From the NCBI RefSeq assembly GCF_000423925.1, contig NZ_KE384110.1:37887-83230 (forward strand): a stretch of 45,344 bases of DNA, given 5' to 3'. Position numbers and translations under genes: made by a program. Within the stretch, counting starts at the first letter, position 1. Every line of letters begins with the position of its first letter. Shown here in pieces: positions 25,551 through 33,715 of this stretch. The notes below the pieces were generated by a model. That model was not told where the DNA came from and searched no databases. It worked only from the letters and a program-made list of their open reading frames with translations. The stretch is from Butyrivibrio sp. VCD2006 (GTDB lineage Bacteria > Bacillota > Clostridia > Lachnospirales > Lachnospiraceae).

Positions 25551-25685
25551 TTGAAAAGCATGGGTAAGGCGTACTACGATTTTGTATTGCTTCACGTCAT
25601 ATCACAGAGTAACTATGCCCTTTTTGCGGGGAACAAAACTGAATATATAGGAAAAATGTATGACCGTCAGATCATGGCAGATTAG
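25551..25685 (+). CDS. Possible 44-residue small protein
   Basis: A TTG-start frame has AGGGGG 8 bases upstream and encodes a 44-residue peptide containing YYDFVLLHVISQSNYALF. An internal ATG lies three codons in. It is framed by a good promoter (25484-25512) and a terminator (25663-25707) whose loop holds the stop codon. The peptide is not recognised. The transcript may instead be a non-coding RNA or an attenuated leader of the next gene. Confidence 0.4.
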   Translation: MKSMGKAYYDFVLLHVISQSNYALFAGNKTEYIGKMYDRQIMAD

Positions 25686-25707
25686 TGCCATGCCTGGCGG
25701 TTTTGTG
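25663..25707 (+). terminator. Terminator or attenuator before the beta-helix surface protein gene
   Basis: ACCGTCAG/CTGGCGGT (one G-U) encloses CATGGCA/TGCCATG, and TTTTGTG follows. The next gene's ATG is 38 bases beyond, so readthrough would be needed unless that gene has its own promoter; none was seen. Confidence 0.75.
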
Positions 25708-25744
25708 CATTATTAGTGAAAATCTCGGGGAAAAGGGGAAGCTT

Positions 25745-28423
25745 ATGAGGGAGAAAATAGTAGATTTTAAAAGGATAGCGGTCATGGGACTATCTGCGGC
25801 GCTGTTTATTTGTCAGACGCCTATGAGGGCATCTGCGGGTACAGGGGACTCGACAATACCACAAGGCATGGGAACGGAGGCAAGTCCATATTTTGTTTAT
25901 AATACCGCACATCTCAACTATGCAGTTACAAATGGCGGATATGCTGAACTTGACGCTGATTTGGAAAATATGTCCTGGTTTACGATTAAAGAAGATAAGA
26001 AGGTTACGCTTAATCTGAATGGACATACAATTAACCGTGGATTGAATACTGCTAAACACCTGGGTTACATCTTCGATGTTGAAGGAGAGCTTGTGATAAA
26101 TGACGCAAGTACTTTCCAGGAAGGAAAGATAACCGGTGGATACAGCGATAATAATTGCGGAGCTATTTATGTTGGAGCTAAAGGACAGCTGACTCTAAAT
26201 GGAGGCAATATTACCGGGAACAAAGCAGCGCGATATGCAGGCGGTGTTTGTGTTTCTGATGGTGGAGTTTTCACAATGAACGGGGGAAGCATTGCGGGTA
26301 ATTCAACGGAACAGGAAAGTGGCGGAGGAGTTGAGGTCGCTAACGGAGCAGTTTTTAATATGTATGGAGGAAGTATATACTCCAATTCTTCAGGTAAATA
26401 TGGTGGAGGAGTAAATAATAGAGGAATCTTTAACATGACTGAAGGAAAGATATACTCTAATTCTTCAAGTGATGATGGAGGTGGAGTATCTAATCATAAA
26501 ACCTTTAACATGCTTGGAGGAGAGATATATTCCAATTCTTCAGATACAAGGGGAGGTGGAGTATATAATGAGAATATCGCCAATATGAATGGCGGATCGA
26601 TTACGAAAAATACCGCCCGAAAATCCGGCGGAGGCGTTTATAATGTGAAAACCTTCAATATGAAAGGTGGATCAATTAAGGAAAACATCGCCTGGGAATC
26701 AGGCGGAGGTGTATATGGTGTATTGAATGTTGAAAATGGAGCAGAAATCATTGGAAATACACTAATCGGCGGAACAGTAAAACAAAATGTATATATACCC
26801 GGTGACGATACAATCACTGTTACTGATGATCTTAGTGGAACTATCGGTGTGACTCTGCAAAAAAGTAATGCGGTATTTGCAAAGGCAGATGCCAATTATA
26901 ACGGAGGAAAGCTTAAGGAGTCAGATGCGGACGGGTTCGTTACAGATGATGGTTCAGTCTGTTTTCTTAATGATAATAAGGAAATGGAAAAGTTTTCACA
27001 AAGATTTTTAGAGTCTGAATATATTGTGATAGATGATCTTTTATATAACGGCAAAGATCAGACCGGCGAGGTAAAAGTGAAATATCTATCTTATGAAATG
27101 CGTGAAGGGACAGACTATGACGTTGCATTTGAAAAGGATGATGAAAATGCCTTGCAAGTCCTGGAAGCCGGTGACTATACAGCAGTAATTACCGGTAGAG
27201 GAAGATTTGATGGAGTAGTTAGGAATACTTTCTCCGTAAAGGAAAAAGAGATAACAATAAGTGGCATTAAAGCTAAAAACAAGGAATATGATGGAACTAC
27301 CGATGCAGAGTTTGATTGCTCTGAGGTAGTGTATGGCGGAATTTGTAAAGGTGACAGCCTAACGGTTTCTGTTAAAGGAAACTTTATAGATGCGGAGCCC
27401 GGAACAGATAAGGATGTAATTATTACAGAAATAACGCTTGGAGGTACAAGCAAAGATAATTACATTATGGCAAGATCTGGCCAGCAGACAGGAACAAAAG
27501 CTACAATAAATAAGGTGGCACCGATGATAGTAAGAGCTCCTTCGGCTATAAATGGACTGTTTGCCAATGGAAATAGTCATCAGCTTATTAATGCCGGGAT
27601 GGTTAATGGCGGAAAATTTGTATATGCACTTGGAGCTGATTCTGTACATGCACCCGCCGACATTTATTTTACCGAGGCTATTCCTGCAGCCACGATGGCG
27701 GGCGACTATAGCGTATGGTACAAAGTTAAAGGGGAAGGCTATTTTGGGGATACCGAACCGGTATGTATTACTGTTAAGATAGCAGGCGAACCCGAGACTC
27801 CAACAGATTCCGAAACACCGGGCACAAATCCCGGAAATGCTGAAGAAAGCACCAATATTCCTGCAGAAGTACCTCAGAATACTCCGGCAAAAACCGTTGA
27901 AGCTCAAAACCCTGTAGGTACGCAGTTTAAGGATGAGCCCTCAAAGGCATATTATATCGTTGTCCAGGATGAAGATGGAAAACCGGCTGTAAATTATATA
28001 GAAACATATGACATAAACAGCAAGAATGTAATTATTCCCGATTTTGTTGAAAAGGATGGTATATCCTATGCTGTAAAAGAAATCTCGGCTGGCGCATTTA
28101 AGAATAATAAAAAAATAACGTCTGTGAAGATTGGTAAAAATGTCACAGTAATTGGAAATAAATCCTTTTTGGGCTGTAAGTCACTAAAGAGCATCAAGAT
28201 TCCTGCGACGGTAAACAGAATTGGTAGCAATGCTTTCAAAGGCTGCAGCAATCTGAAAAAACTGAACATCAAGACAAAGACACTTACAGCAAAGAGCGTT
28301 GGTAAGAATGCCTTCAAGGGAATAAATTCCAAGGCCACAGTAAAGGTGCCGGGCGCAGCTAAGAAGAGTTATGGAAAATTCTTCTATAAGAAAGGATTAC
28401 CAAAGAACGCAATAATAAAGTAA
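25745..28423 (+). CDS. Secreted surface protein: Gly-rich beta-helix, YDG/MBG domains, LRR cap
   Basis: This 892-residue protein has a Sec signal (1-32, MRASA). An N-terminal domain has NGHTINRG. Glycine-rich repeats follow (about 125-345), of the form GGG(V)x(N)...FNMxGGxIYSNSS, expected to make a right-handed beta-helix like Chlamydia-Pmp/adhesin repeats. A YDG/MBG-type region (about 495-600, KEITISGIKAKNKEYDGTTDAEF, with breaks), a Thr/Pro-rich linker (680-720) and LRR_5 repeats (about 765-860) lead to the C-terminal cap GINSKATVKVPGAAKKSYGKF. Such proteins act as adhesins or polysaccharide-binding factors; the substrate is unknown. The ATG at 25745 follows AAAGGGGAAGCTT and gives a clean signal peptide, so the 25685 start is rejected. 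No LPXTG was found. Confidence 0.88.
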   Translation: MREKIVDFKRIAVMGLSAALFICQTPMRASAGTGDSTIPQGMGTEASPYFVYNTAHLNYAVTNGGYAELDADLENMSWFTIKEDKKVTLNLNGHTINRGLNTAKHLGYIFDVEGELVINDASTFQEGKITGGYSDNNCGAIYVGAKGQLTLNGGNITGNKAARYAGGVCVSDGGVFTMNGGSIAGNSTEQESGGGVEVANGAVFNMYGGSIYSNSSGKYGGGVNNRGIFNMTEGKIYSNSSSDDGGGVSNHKTFNMLGGEIYSNSSDTRGGGVYNENIANMNGGSITKNTARKSGGGVYNVKTFNMKGGSIKENIAWESGGGVYGVLNVENGAEIIGNTLIGGTVKQNVYIPGDDTITVTDDLSGTIGVTLQKSNAVFAKADANYNGGKLKESDADGFVTDDGSVCFLNDNKEMEKFSQRFLESEYIVIDDLLYNGKDQTGEVKVKYLSYEMREGTDYDVAFEKDDENALQVLEAGDYTAVITGRGRFDGVVRNTFSVKEKEITISGIKAKNKEYDGTTDAEFDCSEVVYGGICKGDSLTVSVKGNFIDAEPGTDKDVIITEITLGGTSKDNYIMARSGQQTGTKATINKVAPMIVRAPSAINGLFANGNSHQLINAGMVNGGKFVYALGADSVHAPADIYFTEAIPAATMAGDYSVWYKVKGEGYFGDTEPVCITVKIAGEPETPTDSETPGTNPGNAEESTNIPAEVPQNTPAKTVEAQNPVGTQFKDEPSKAYYIVVQDEDGKPAVNYIETYDINSKNVIIPDFVEKDGISYAVKEISAGAFKNNKKITSVKIGKNVTVIGNKSFLGCKSLKSIKIPATVNRIGSNAFKGCSNLKKLNIKTKTLTAKSVGKNAFKGINSKATVKVPGAAKKSYGKFFYKKGLPKNAIIK

Positions 28424-28427
28424 CGGG

Positions 28428-28456
28428 TTGACTTTTTCACTATACTACTTTAATGT
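28428..28456 (+). promoter_or_regulatory. Promoter of the liv operon
   Basis: TTGACT (28428-28433) and TAATGT (28451-28456) have a 17-base spacer, starting 5 bases past the previous stop. No terminator separates them. The 80-base leader to livK is AT-rich, with a GTATAC/GTTATAC-like dyad at about 28471-28491. Confidence 0.6.
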
Positions 28457-28538
28457 ATTAAAAAAGATTGTATACATGTATAAACGTTATACAAAGGGCT
28501 TTCGCAAAAGCGAATTCTATTACGAGGAGGACAACATT

Positions 28539-29756
28539 ATGAAGAAGATGAAGAGCGTAGTTAGTCTGATGGCAGCAGCTGCACTTCTTGCAGGAACAAT
28601 TGCAGGGTGTGGTGGCAACGCAGGTGGAAGTTCAGCTCCTGCAGGAGAGAGCACAGCAACAGAAGCAGCTGAGGGATCAGCAAGCAGCGGAGCTACATTT
28701 AAGATTGGTTCAATCGGACCCCTTACAGGTGGCGCAGCAGCATACGGACTTGCAGTTGTTAATTCTGTAGAGCTTGCAGTTAATGAGATCAACGCCAACG
28801 GCGGTATCAACGGATATCAGGTTGAGATGAAGGGCGAGGATGACGAGCTTAACGCTGAGAAGTCAGTTAACGCCTACAACACACTTAAGGACTGGGGTAT
28901 GCAGTTCCTTGTAGGTTCAACAACAAGTGCTTGCTCACTTGCAGTTAGTGAGAACACACATGAGGACAACATGTTCCAGCTTACACCTTCTGCATCAGCA
29001 GCTGATTGCGTTAACTATGACAATGTTTTCCGTGTATGCTTCTCAGATCCTAACCAGGGTCTTGCATCAGCACAGTATATCGGAAGCAAGAAGCTTGCTT
29101 CAAAGGTAGCTATCATCTATGACAGCTCAGATGTATATTCATCAGGTATTTACCAGACATTTGCACAGGAAGCATCAAACCAGGGCTTCGAAGTAGTTTC
29201 AGCTGAGGCATTTACAGCAGATTCCAAGACTGACTTCTCTGTACAGCTTCAGAAGGCTAAGGACGCAGGCGCAGAGCTTCTGTTCCTTCCTATCTACTAC
29301 ACAGAGGCATCACTTATCCTTACACAGGCTAACACAATGGGTTATGCTCCTATATTCTTCGGTGTGGATGGTATGGATGGTATCCTTACAGTTGAGAACT
29401 TCGACACATCACTCGCTGAGGGACTTATGCTTCTTACACCTTTCGCAGCTGACGCAACAGATGATCTTACAGTTAACTACGTTAAGAACTATAAGGAAAA
29501 ATACGGCGAGACACCTAACCAGTTCGGAGCAGACGCTTACGATGCAGTTTACATCATCAAGCAGTGCCTTGAAGAGGCCGGTGCTACACCTGATATGAGC
29601 GTTAGCGATCTCTGCGAGACTCTTAAGAGCCAGATCGTTAAGATCACAGCTTCAGGTCTTACATCCGATACAATGACATGGGATGCAAGCGGCGAGCCTA
29701 ACAAAGAGCCTAAGGCTGTTGTAATCAAGGATGGCGCTTACGTTACAGCGGAGTAA
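28539..29756 (+). CDS. livK: Branched-chain amino acid ABC transporter, substrate-binding lipoprotein
   Basis: This 405-residue lipoprotein has the signal MKKMKSVVSLMAAAALLAG and lipobox IAGC (Cys24), then a Ser/Ala/Glu linker (about 25-52). The type I periplasmic-binding fold starts FKIGSIGPLTGGAAAYGLAV and contains VNEINANGGINGY and LVGSTTSACSLAVSE. The C-terminus is PKAVVIKDGAYVTAE. On the outer face it delivers leucine, isoleucine, valine or a similar solute to LivHM. The ATG at 28539 has GAGGAGG 7 bases before it; the longer frame from 28428 would destroy the lipoprotein signal. Codon use is strongly biased, as in a highly expressed gene. Decayed copies of a livK-like 3' end follow. Confidence 0.94.
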   Translation: MKKMKSVVSLMAAAALLAGTIAGCGGNAGGSSAPAGESTATEAAEGSASSGATFKIGSIGPLTGGAAAYGLAVVNSVELAVNEINANGGINGYQVEMKGEDDELNAEKSVNAYNTLKDWGMQFLVGSTTSACSLAVSENTHEDNMFQLTPSASAADCVNYDNVFRVCFSDPNQGLASAQYIGSKKLASKVAIIYDSSDVYSSGIYQTFAQEASNQGFEVVSAEAFTADSKTDFSVQLQKAKDAGAELLFLPIYYTEASLILTQANTMGYAPIFFGVDGMDGILTVENFDTSLAEGLMLLTPFAADATDDLTVNYVKNYKEKYGETPNQFGADAYDAVYIIKQCLEEAGATPDMSVSDLCETLKSQIVKITASGLTSDTMTWDASGEPNKEPKAVVIKDGAYVTAE

Positions 29757-29761
29757 TAAAG

Positions 29762-29899
29762 CTTGAAATCAAGGATGGCTTTTAGTAGCAGCCGAAAAAA
29801 AAACTTGAAATCAAGGATGGCTTTTAGTAGCAGCCGAAAAATAAAAACTTGAAATCAAGGATGGCTTTTAGTAGCAGCCGAAAAATAAAACTTGAATTA
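29762..29899 (+). repeat. 42-44 bp tandem repeats that look like decayed livK 3' ends
   Basis: Units start at 29762, 29804, 29848 and (partial) 29891. Each reads CTTGAAATCAAGGATGGC, then TTTTAGTAGCAGCCGAAAA. The core ATCAAGGATGGC is also in the last codons of livK (29724-29735). Adding one base to the T-run lets a unit read EIKDGFLVAAE, a typical LivK C-terminus. The three full units are nearly identical. Confidence 0.8.
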
Positions 29900-29925
29900 A
29901 AGTGTCAGTAAAACAATATTAAAAG

Positions 29926-29971
29926 CCTTCCCCTTGGGGGGAAGGTGTCAGCGAAGCTGACGGATGAGGGG
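29926..29971 (+). repeat. REP-like two-hairpin element, short form
   Basis: CCTTCCCC/GGGGGAAGG, then GTCAGC-gaa-GCTGAC and GGATGAGGGG. It lies between livK and livH, upstream of a likely secondary promoter. Confidence 0.87.
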
Positions 29972-29974
29972 TTA

Positions 29975-30004
29975 TAGACATGATCTTAAGTCTGTTGGTA
30001 TAAT
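29975..30004 (+). promoter_or_regulatory. Probable secondary promoter for livHMGF
   Basis: TAGACA (29975-29980) and TATAAT (29999-30004) have an 18-base spacer. This would allow livHMGF to be transcribed apart from livK. Confidence 0.5.
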
Positions 30005-30020
30005 AAAATATCGCGAGGTT

Positions 30021-30050
30021 GCGAGGAATGCTGTCACAGGCATTCCTCGT
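30021..30050 (+). terminator. Strong hairpin between livK and livH
   Basis: CGAGGAATGC/GCATTCCTCG with an 8-base loop. The next bases are TTTATGATTTAAAAG and a later TTTTTT, so it is an imperfect terminator or attenuator. It can lower livHMGF expression relative to livK, or protect the livK mRNA end. Confidence 0.6.
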
Positions 30051-30111
30051 TTATGATTTAAAAGTTTTTTGAAAAAGTTTTATCTAAAAAATCCTTTAGT
30101 TGGAGGAATCT

Positions 30112-30996
30112 ATGAGTTTTCTTATCTACCTTATTAACGGTCTTAGCCTTGGAAGCATCTATGCAATAATCGCCCTTGGCTACACTATGGTATACGGAAT
30201 TGCCAAGATGCTGAATTTCGCGCACGGCGATTTCATCATGGTGGGATGCTACGTAATATTCACGATCTGTTCCACACTTAGTGGCAATACATTTGTGGGT
30301 ATCATCGCAGCCATTATACTGTGCACACTTCTTGGTGTGACTACTGAGAAGGTGGCGTACAAACCGCTAAGAGGTGCGGCTTCTCCTCTGGCTGTTCTTA
30401 TCACTGCAATCGGTGTCAGCTATTTTCTTGAAAATCTGGCACTTCTGATTTTCGGTGCAGATATCAAATCATTCTCATCAGTTGTTGCATGGCAGGGACT
30501 TTCCTTTGCAGGTGGCGACTTGAAAATTCAGGGCGTAACAATAGTTACCATCCTTTCAAGTGTGGTAATCCTTATTGTTCTTCAGCTTTTCATTCACAAG
30601 ACCAAAGAAGGACAGGCTATGCTTGCTGTTGCTGAGGATAAAGGCGCAGCAATGCTCATGGGAATAAATGTAAATAAGACAATTTCACTTACCTTTGCAA
30701 TCGGCTCAGCACTTGCTGCAATTGCCGGAGCACTTCTGTGTTCAGCATATCCTTCACTTTCACCGTATCTTGGAGCTATGCCCGGTATCAAGGCATTCGT
30801 TGCTGCAGTATTTGGCGGTATCGGATCCATCCCCGGTGCGATGATCGGAGGACTTGTTCTCGGAATCGTTGAGATTCTCAGCAGAACCTATATATCTTCA
30901 CAGCTGTCAGATGCAATTGTTTTCGGAATTCTTATCGTGGTGCTTCTTGTTAAGCCCACCGGACTTCTCGGAAAGAAGATACAGGAAAAAGTATAA
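30112..30996 (+). CDS. livH: Branched-chain amino acid ABC transporter, permease
   Basis: This 294-residue integral membrane protein has about eight helices. It has the LivH start YLINGLSLGSIYAIIALGYTMVYGI, followed by KMLNFAHGDFIMVG, the loop GQAMLAVAEDKGAAMLMGINVN (EAA-type coupling region) and the PGAMIGGLVLGIVEIL end. It pairs with LivM to form the channel. The ATG at 30112 has GGAGG 7 bases upstream; a TTG codon at 30100 in the same frame is less likely. Confidence 0.94.
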   Translation: MSFLIYLINGLSLGSIYAIIALGYTMVYGIAKMLNFAHGDFIMVGCYVIFTICSTLSGNTFVGIIAAIILCTLLGVTTEKVAYKPLRGAASPLAVLITAIGVSYFLENLALLIFGADIKSFSSVVAWQGLSFAGGDLKIQGVTIVTILSSVVILIVLQLFIHKTKEGQAMLAVAEDKGAAMLMGINVNKTISLTFAIGSALAAIAGALLCSAYPSLSPYLGAMPGIKAFVAAVFGGIGSIPGAMIGGLVLGIVEILSRTYISSQLSDAIVFGILIVVLLVKPTGLLGKKIQEKV

Positions 30997-31024
30997 TTTT
31001 AATACCAATCCATTGGAGGAATAT

Positions 31025-32068
31025 ATGGCAGCAAAAAAGAGATTTAAAGATAATCTTATAACATATGGAATTGTGATCGCTTTATATCTGATCATGGAGA
31101 TCCTTATGAAAACAGGTAACCTTTCAAGTCATCTTAAAGGACTTCTGGTACCTATGACCTATTATGCGATAATCGCTGTAGCGCTGAACCTTTGCGTCGG
31201 AATCCTGGGTGAGCTCAGTATCGGACACTGCGGATTCATGTGCATAGGCGCATTCGCCAGTAGCGTTTTTTCAAAATTAACTCAGAATACTTTGCCGACA
31301 GCGCCGAGATTTTTTCTTGCATTTGTGACCGGAATTGCAGCAGCTGCGCTGTTCGGATTTTTAATAGGAATTCCCGTTCTAAGGCTTAAGGGTGACTACC
31401 TTGCAATCGTCACACTGGCCTTCGGCGAGATCATAAAAAATGTTATCAATGCAATTTATTTCGGAGTGGATTCAAAGGGCCCTCACGTTTCACTTAATAA
31501 TGTGATGGATCTTAATATGGAACCCGATGGCCAGGTAATCATCAATGGAGCCATGGGTATTACCGGAACTCCCAGGGATGCGAATTTCACCATCGCAATT
31601 CTTGTATTGCTCCTTTCACTGTTTGTAGTTCTCAATCTTATGAATTCAAGAGACGGTCGTGCGATCATGGCAGTTCGTGACAACAGCATTGCCGCTGAGT
31701 CAGCAGGAATCAATGTAACAGGCTACAAGATGATGGCCTTCACAATCTCGGCCGCAATAGCAGGAGCAGCTGGCGTTCTGTTTTCACACAATATCACATC
31801 GCTCACCGCGACTTCACAGTATTTCGGCTACAACGCATCCATCATGATCCTCGTGTATGTGGTGCTTGGAGGAATCGGAAACATCAGAGGCTCAGTCATC
31901 GCAGCAGCTATTTTGTACCTGCTTCCTGAGATGTTAAGAGGCCTCAACACCTACAGAATGCTTATCTATTCAATCGTGCTTATCGTGATGATGCTCTTTA
32001 ACTGGGCACCTGCAGCAGTAGCTTGGAGACAGAAGGTAGCACACAAATTTATTAAAAGGAATGCGTAA
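31025..32068 (+). CDS. livM: Branched-chain amino acid ABC transporter, permease
   Basis: This 347-residue membrane protein has about ten helices, with LivM-type features ALNLCVGILGELSIGHCGFM, the coupling loop DGRAIMAVRDNSIAAESAGINV, and YVVLGGIGNIRGSVIAAAIL. It starts 28 bases after livH with GGAGG 6 bases before the ATG. The same frame extends upstream to 30854 through livH, but that part is not coding. It forms the second half of the channel and reaches to within 2 bases of livG. Confidence 0.94.
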   Translation: MAAKKRFKDNLITYGIVIALYLIMEILMKTGNLSSHLKGLLVPMTYYAIIAVALNLCVGILGELSIGHCGFMCIGAFASSVFSKLTQNTLPTAPRFFLAFVTGIAAAALFGFLIGIPVLRLKGDYLAIVTLAFGEIIKNVINAIYFGVDSKGPHVSLNNVMDLNMEPDGQVIINGAMGITGTPRDANFTIAILVLLLSLFVVLNLMNSRDGRAIMAVRDNSIAAESAGINVTGYKMMAFTISAAIAGAAGVLFSHNITSLTATSQYFGYNASIMILVYVVLGGIGNIRGSVIAAAILYLLPEMLRGLNTYRMLIYSIVLIVMMLFNWAPAAVAWRQKVAHKFIKRNA

Positions 32069-32070
32069 TT

Positions 32071-32829
32071 ATGACATTACTTCAGGTAAATCATTTAAGT
32101 ATAGCGTTTGGCGGTCTGAGAGCCGTTGACGACTTTAGTCTTGAAATTGAAAAGGGCGAGCTTTACGGACTCATCGGACCTAACGGTGCCGGAAAGACCA
32201 CGGTGTTCAACCTTTTGACCGGTGTATATAAACCGAATGAGGGCATTATCTGCCTGGATGGTGAGGATATCACAAGGAAAAATACGATTGAGATCAACCA
32301 TGCCGGAATAGCCAGAACCTTCCAGAATATAAGGCTTTTTCATCAGATATCCGTTATCGACAACGTTAAGGTGGGACTCACGGAGCGTTTTAAATACAGC
32401 GGAATCGAGGGAGTTCTTCATGTTGGAAGATACAGAAAAATGGAGAAGGAAATGGATGAGGAAGCCATGAAGCTTCTGAAGGTCTTTGATCTGGACGGTG
32501 AGAGAGATGTCCTTGCAAGTAACCTTCCCTATGGTAAGCAGAGAAAACTGGAGATAGCAAGAGCTATGGCTACATCACCGAAGCTCCTTCTTCTGGACGA
32601 GCCTGCAGCGGGCATGAACCCTAACGAGACAGCTGAGCTCATGGAGACGATTGCTCTTGTACGAAAAGAGTTCGGTATGACAATACTTCTTATTGAGCAC
32701 GACATGAAGCTTGTTTCAGGAATCTGTGAAAAGCTGACAGTTCTAAACTTCGGACGCGTGCTAAAGCAGGGCGAGACCAAAGAGGTTCTTAGCGATCCGG
32801 AAGTTATTAAGGCGTACTTAGGAGAATAA
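32071..32829 (+). CDS. livG: Branched-chain amino acid ABC transporter, ATPase
   Basis: This 252-residue cytoplasmic ATPase has Walker A GPNGAGKT at 36-43, GIARTFQNIRLF, an ABC signature region NLPYGKQRKLEIARA, Walker B LLLLDEPAAGMNP, and the switch His in LLIEHDM. The PYGKQ signature, in place of LSGGQ, is usual for LivG. It drives import with LivF. Confidence 0.95.
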   Translation: MTLLQVNHLSIAFGGLRAVDDFSLEIEKGELYGLIGPNGAGKTTVFNLLTGVYKPNEGIICLDGEDITRKNTIEINHAGIARTFQNIRLFHQISVIDNVKVGLTERFKYSGIEGVLHVGRYRKMEKEMDEEAMKLLKVFDLDGERDVLASNLPYGKQRKLEIARAMATSPKLLLLDEPAAGMNPNETAELMETIALVRKEFGMTILLIEHDMKLVSGICEKLTVLNFGRVLKQGETKEVLSDPEVIKAYLGE

Positions 32830-32831
32830 CC

Positions 32832-33542
32832 ATGGCATTACTTGATGTAAAAAATTTAAGCGTAAACTACGGCGTAATCAAAGCCTTAAAGGGCATCTCT
32901 TTTCATGTTGAAAAGGGTGAGATCGTAGCTCTTATCGGTGCAAACGGCGCCGGAAAAACAACAACACTTCACACTCTTTCAGGACTTCTTAAGCCCTCAG
33001 AGGGTGAGATAACCTATAATGACAAGAACCTGGTTACAACACCCGGCCACAAGATAGTATCTCTTGGAATGGCGCAGGTGCCCGAGGGCAGACGCGTATT
33101 CGCGGATATGACTGTTTTGCAGAATCTCAAGATGGGTGCCTATACCAGAAACGACGCGGCTGAGTTCGACAAGACCATAGAGATGGTATACAAGAGATTC
33201 CCCAGACTTGAGGAGAGAAAAAATCAGGTTGCAGGAACACTCTCAGGTGGTGAGCAGCAAATGCTTGCAATGGGTAGAGCACTCATGTCACATCCTGATA
33301 TAATATTAATGGATGAGCCTTCCATGGGATTGTCACCGATTTTCGTAAATGAGATATTCAGCATCATCGAGGATGTGAATAAGGATGGCGTGACAGTACT
33401 ATTAGTTGAGCAGAACGCCAAGAAAGCACTGACAATCGCCGACAGAGCTTACGTCCTTGAGACAGGAAGCATTGTTAAGGAAGGCAAAGCCAGTGATCTC
33501 TTGAACGATGAGTCAATCAAGAAGGCATATTTGGGAGAGTAG
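32832..33542 (+). CDS. livF: Branched-chain amino acid ABC transporter, ATPase
   Basis: This 236-residue ATPase has Walker A GANGAGKT at 36-43, the LivF hallmark VPEGRRVFADMTVLQNLKMGAY, the signature LSGGEQQMLAMGRALMS, Walker B IILMDEPSMGLSP and a VEQN switch region. It is the last gene of livKHMGF. A long REP-like element follows instead of a classical terminator. Confidence 0.95.
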   Translation: MALLDVKNLSVNYGVIKALKGISFHVEKGEIVALIGANGAGKTTTLHTLSGLLKPSEGEITYNDKNLVTTPGHKIVSLGMAQVPEGRRVFADMTVLQNLKMGAYTRNDAAEFDKTIEMVYKRFPRLEERKNQVAGTLSGGEQQMLAMGRALMSHPDIILMDEPSMGLSPIFVNEIFSIIEDVNKDGVTVLLVEQNAKKALTIADRAYVLETGSIVKEGKASDLLNDESIKKAYLGE

Positions 33543-33597
33543 AAAATAAAAAACTATAAGGAAACAAAACCTTAGGGATAAAAGAATAGATATAAAG

Positions 33598-33695
33598 CCT
33601 TCTCCTTTGGGGCGCACGACATCCGGTGGATGTCGGTTCTGCGCGGACCGGAGCGGAGCGGAGACAAGGTGTCAGCGCAGCTGACGGATGAGGGG
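33598..33695 (+). repeat. REP-like element, long form
   Basis: This matches 9704-9802 in layout: an outer CCTT...AAGG stem opened by an arm with GCGCA/TGCGC around CGACATCC-ggt-GGATGTCG (33617-33635), then GTCAGC-gca-GCTGAC and the tail GGATGAGGGG. It ends 20 bases before the next ATG, just ahead of AGGAGG. Both stems show paired changes against the 9704 copy. Confidence 0.87.
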
Positions 33696-33715
33696 TATTA
33701 GGAGGAAGATAAGAC

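Noticed and set aside
29762..29899. CRISPR or attachment site repeats
   Set aside because: Units are contiguous and resemble the end of livK; no integrase or cas gene is nearby.
30854..31024. 57-residue N-terminal extension of LivM
   Set aside because: It overlaps livH in another frame and is not membrane-protein-like; the ATG at 31025 has GGAGG upstream.
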